From assembly GCF_900182605.1 (NCBI RefSeq), contig NZ_FXTB01000004.1, positions 124,001-188,000 on the forward strand: a stretch of 64,000 nucleotides of DNA, given 5' to 3'. Both the position numbers and the translations under genes were made by a program. Below the pieces are notes generated by a model. It saw nothing but the letters and a program-made list of their open reading frames with translations, searched no databases and was not told the DNA's origin. Numbering within the stretch: position 1 is the stretch's first letter; the number at the start of each line of letters is the position of its first letter. This document shows positions 62,698 through 64,000 of the stretch, in pieces. The DNA is from Saccharicrinis carchari. Its GTDB lineage: Bacteria > Bacteroidota > Bacteroidia > Bacteroidales > Marinilabiliaceae.

Positions 62698-64000
62698 ATG
62701 AGCAACAATAAAAACATACTAATTCTGGGTGCAGGCAAAGTAGCGGGACCGATTGTACAATATTTTTTACGTCAGAAATATCGCGTAACTGTTGCCTCGC
62801 AATATCTTTATGAAGGAGAGTTAATCATTGAAAACAACCCACTCGGCGAAGCCGTTGAATGCTGTGCCAATGATGGCGCTAAACTTAATTCTTTGGTCCG
62901 CAACAGCAATGTGGTGGTGAGTTTATTGCCCAATAAATTTCATCATTTGGTGTGCAAAGCTTGCATCCGGCAAAAACGCAGTTTGCTTACCCCCTCATAC
63001 GAGCAGCCCGAAATTAGTTTGATGCATTCTGATGCCTGCAAAAGCAACATTACCATTTTAAACGAAATGGGCTTATATCCGGGGATAGATCACATGTGGG
63101 CATCCGAAATTATTGCCGAGATTAAGGCAAGAGGAGGCAAGGTTAAAAAGTTTATTTCGGCATGTGGTGCTTTGCCCTCTCCCGAATCCCTTGATAATCC
63201 TTTCCGGTATAAATTTTCGTGGAGCCCAAAAGCTGTGATGCGGGCCAGCTCCGCTAAGGCCAGTTATCTGAAAAACAATATTATGGTTGAGCTCGAACCA
63301 TCCCAATTGATGAAGAACATTGTTGCCGTAAAAATAAGACGATTAGGTAAACTGGAAGCACACGCCAATCGCAACGCCCTGCCATACATTAGTTTATACC
63401 AAATACCTCAGGTAGAAACCTTTTTTAGGGGAACGTTAAGGTACAAAGGATGGTGCGAGGTGATAGATGCTTTAATAGAAACCGGCTACCTTTCTGAAAA
63501 ACCCTTTCCGGAACACATTAGCAACTATGGCGATTTAACTGCATTTTTGGGTGGTATGGAGAACACTCCCAATTTGAGGGATAGTTTTGCACGGAAACTC
63601 AATATAAAAACGCATTCCAACACCATTATGGCCATGGAATGGATTGGCTTGTTTTCCAGGTCACATTTCAACACCAATTTGTCAAGCCCCTTTGAGGTGC
63701 TAACCAACAGAATGGCAGGCAGAATAAAAATGTTGCCCTCGGATAAAGATGTTGTAGTACTAAACCAACAAATATTGTTTACCCTACCCGATGGAAAAGA
63801 AAAAATGATAAATGCTGTATTGACTCGGATGGGCAGAGACGATCAAAGAACTGCCATTGCCGATGCGGTTTCGTTACCCACAGCCCTGGCTGCTGAAATG
63901 TTGCTACATAAAAGTATTGAACACAAGGGTGTTATCCGCCCGGTTTACCCCGACATTTACCAACCTATACTTAAAAAATTGAGGGAAAATTTTAAATTTA
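62698..64000 (+). CDS. Saccharopine dehydrogenase-like oxidoreductase, 3' end missing
   Basis: 434 codons are visible from the ATG at 62698 to the window edge, close to full length. N-terminal Rossmann fold with ILILGAGKVAGPIVQYFL, then the saccharopine dehydrogenase C-terminal domain with LNEMGLYPGIDHMWA, FSWSPKAVM and a long alpha/beta part. The family includes saccharopine, carboxynorspermidine and related imine reductases. The usual LDPGIDH reads LYPGIDH here. No lysine-pathway neighbours are visible. Divergent from mutS. Confidence 0.85.
   Translation, partial: MSNNKNILILGAGKVAGPIVQYFLRQKYRVTVASQYLYEGELIIENNPLGEAVECCANDGAKLNSLVRNSNVVVSLLPNKFHHLVCKACIRQKRSLLTPSYEQPEISLMHSDACKSNITILNEMGLYPGIDHMWASEIIAEIKARGGKVKKFISACGALPSPESLDNPFRYKFSWSPKAVMRASSAKASYLKNNIMVELEPSQLMKNIVAVKIRRLGKLEAHANRNALPYISLYQIPQVETFFRGTLRYKGWCEVIDALIETGYLSEKPFPEHISNYGDLTAFLGGMENTPNLRDSFARKLNIKTHSNTIMAMEWIGLFSRSHFNTNLSSPFEVLTNRMAGRIKMLPSDKDVVVLNQQILFTLPDGKEKMINAVLTRMGRDDQRTAIADAVSLPTALAAEMLLHKSIEHKGVIRPVYPDIYQPILKKLRENFKF

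Overview
The window comes from a member of the Bacteroidota, most likely a marine or saline Marinilabiliales/Bacteroidales-type facultative anaerobe. The signs are: promoters of the TTTG-N19-21-TAnnTTTG type, almost no Shine-Dalgarno sequences, type IX secretion (T9SS) sorting domains, a T9SS plug protein, SusC/SusD pairs, a complete Na+-NQR operon, and the rpmB-rpmG-DUF4295-ftsY-rimO order typical of the phylum. This placement is inferred from gene content; no database was searched.

Layout. 1-5286 (minus): Na+-translocating NADH:quinone reductase nqrABCDEF, with nqrF cut by the window edge. 5287-5794: long leader with a clear promoter, then the T9SS plug-domain gene (plus). 7184-9296 (minus): soluble sugar transferase, small membrane protein, FtsB/DivIC. 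9459-10802 (plus): MgtE. 10863-15079 (minus): lipoprotein GH13 amylase and a large T9SS-exported nuclease/phosphatase. 15460-17836 (plus): BlaI repressor and M56 sensor protease behind a double operator. 17859-21989 (minus): truA, rimO, ftsY, DUF4295, L33, L28. 22181-23647 (minus): two secreted proteins. 24346-28744 (minus): cinA, an Ste24-like protease, an OstA/LptA-like protein. 29052-33711 (minus): lipoprotein and three parvulin/SurA-like chaperone genes. 34069-35928 (minus): APC permease with a C-terminal soluble domain. 36313-40473 (minus): cytochrome b, Rieske protein and octaheme cytochrome c with TPRs. 40619-43272 (plus): YgiQ-like radical SAM protein and a DUF4197 lipoprotein. 43545-59044 (minus): LytTR regulator, then a glycan locus of PKD lipoprotein, SusD, SusC, GH92, GH130, SSS symporter, phosphodiesterase and endoglycoceramidase-like GH5. 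59547-59748: tRNA-Leu and tRNA-Gly. 59913-62537 (minus): mutS. 62698 to the end (plus): saccharopine dehydrogenase-like protein.

How the genes work together. The most coherent and unusual set is the glycan locus. An endoglycoceramidase-like GH5 lipoprotein, a GH92 alpha-mannosidase lipoprotein, an exported phosphodiesterase, a Na+ symporter and a cytosolic GH130 closely resembling Man-beta-1,4-Glc phosphorylase fit the stepwise breakdown of mannosyl-glucosyl-ceramides, the core of invertebrate (arthro- and mollu-series) glycosphingolipids. This is an inference, but each enzyme class maps onto one bond of that substrate. The Na+-NQR would supply the sodium gradient that the symporter uses. The cytochrome b/Rieske/octaheme operon looks like a quinol-oxidising complex whose usual cytochrome c1 is replaced by a multiheme TPR protein.

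Non-coding structure is rich. A degenerate 7-bp-period array of consensus NRGTNNN occurs at three intergenic sites, two of them running up to or into the stop codons of rimO and cinA. Several hairpin-rich stretches (24046-24269, 25601-25664, 50857-51030) look like dispersed Bacteroidota intergenic elements. No CRISPR array, transposase, integrase or rRNA was seen.
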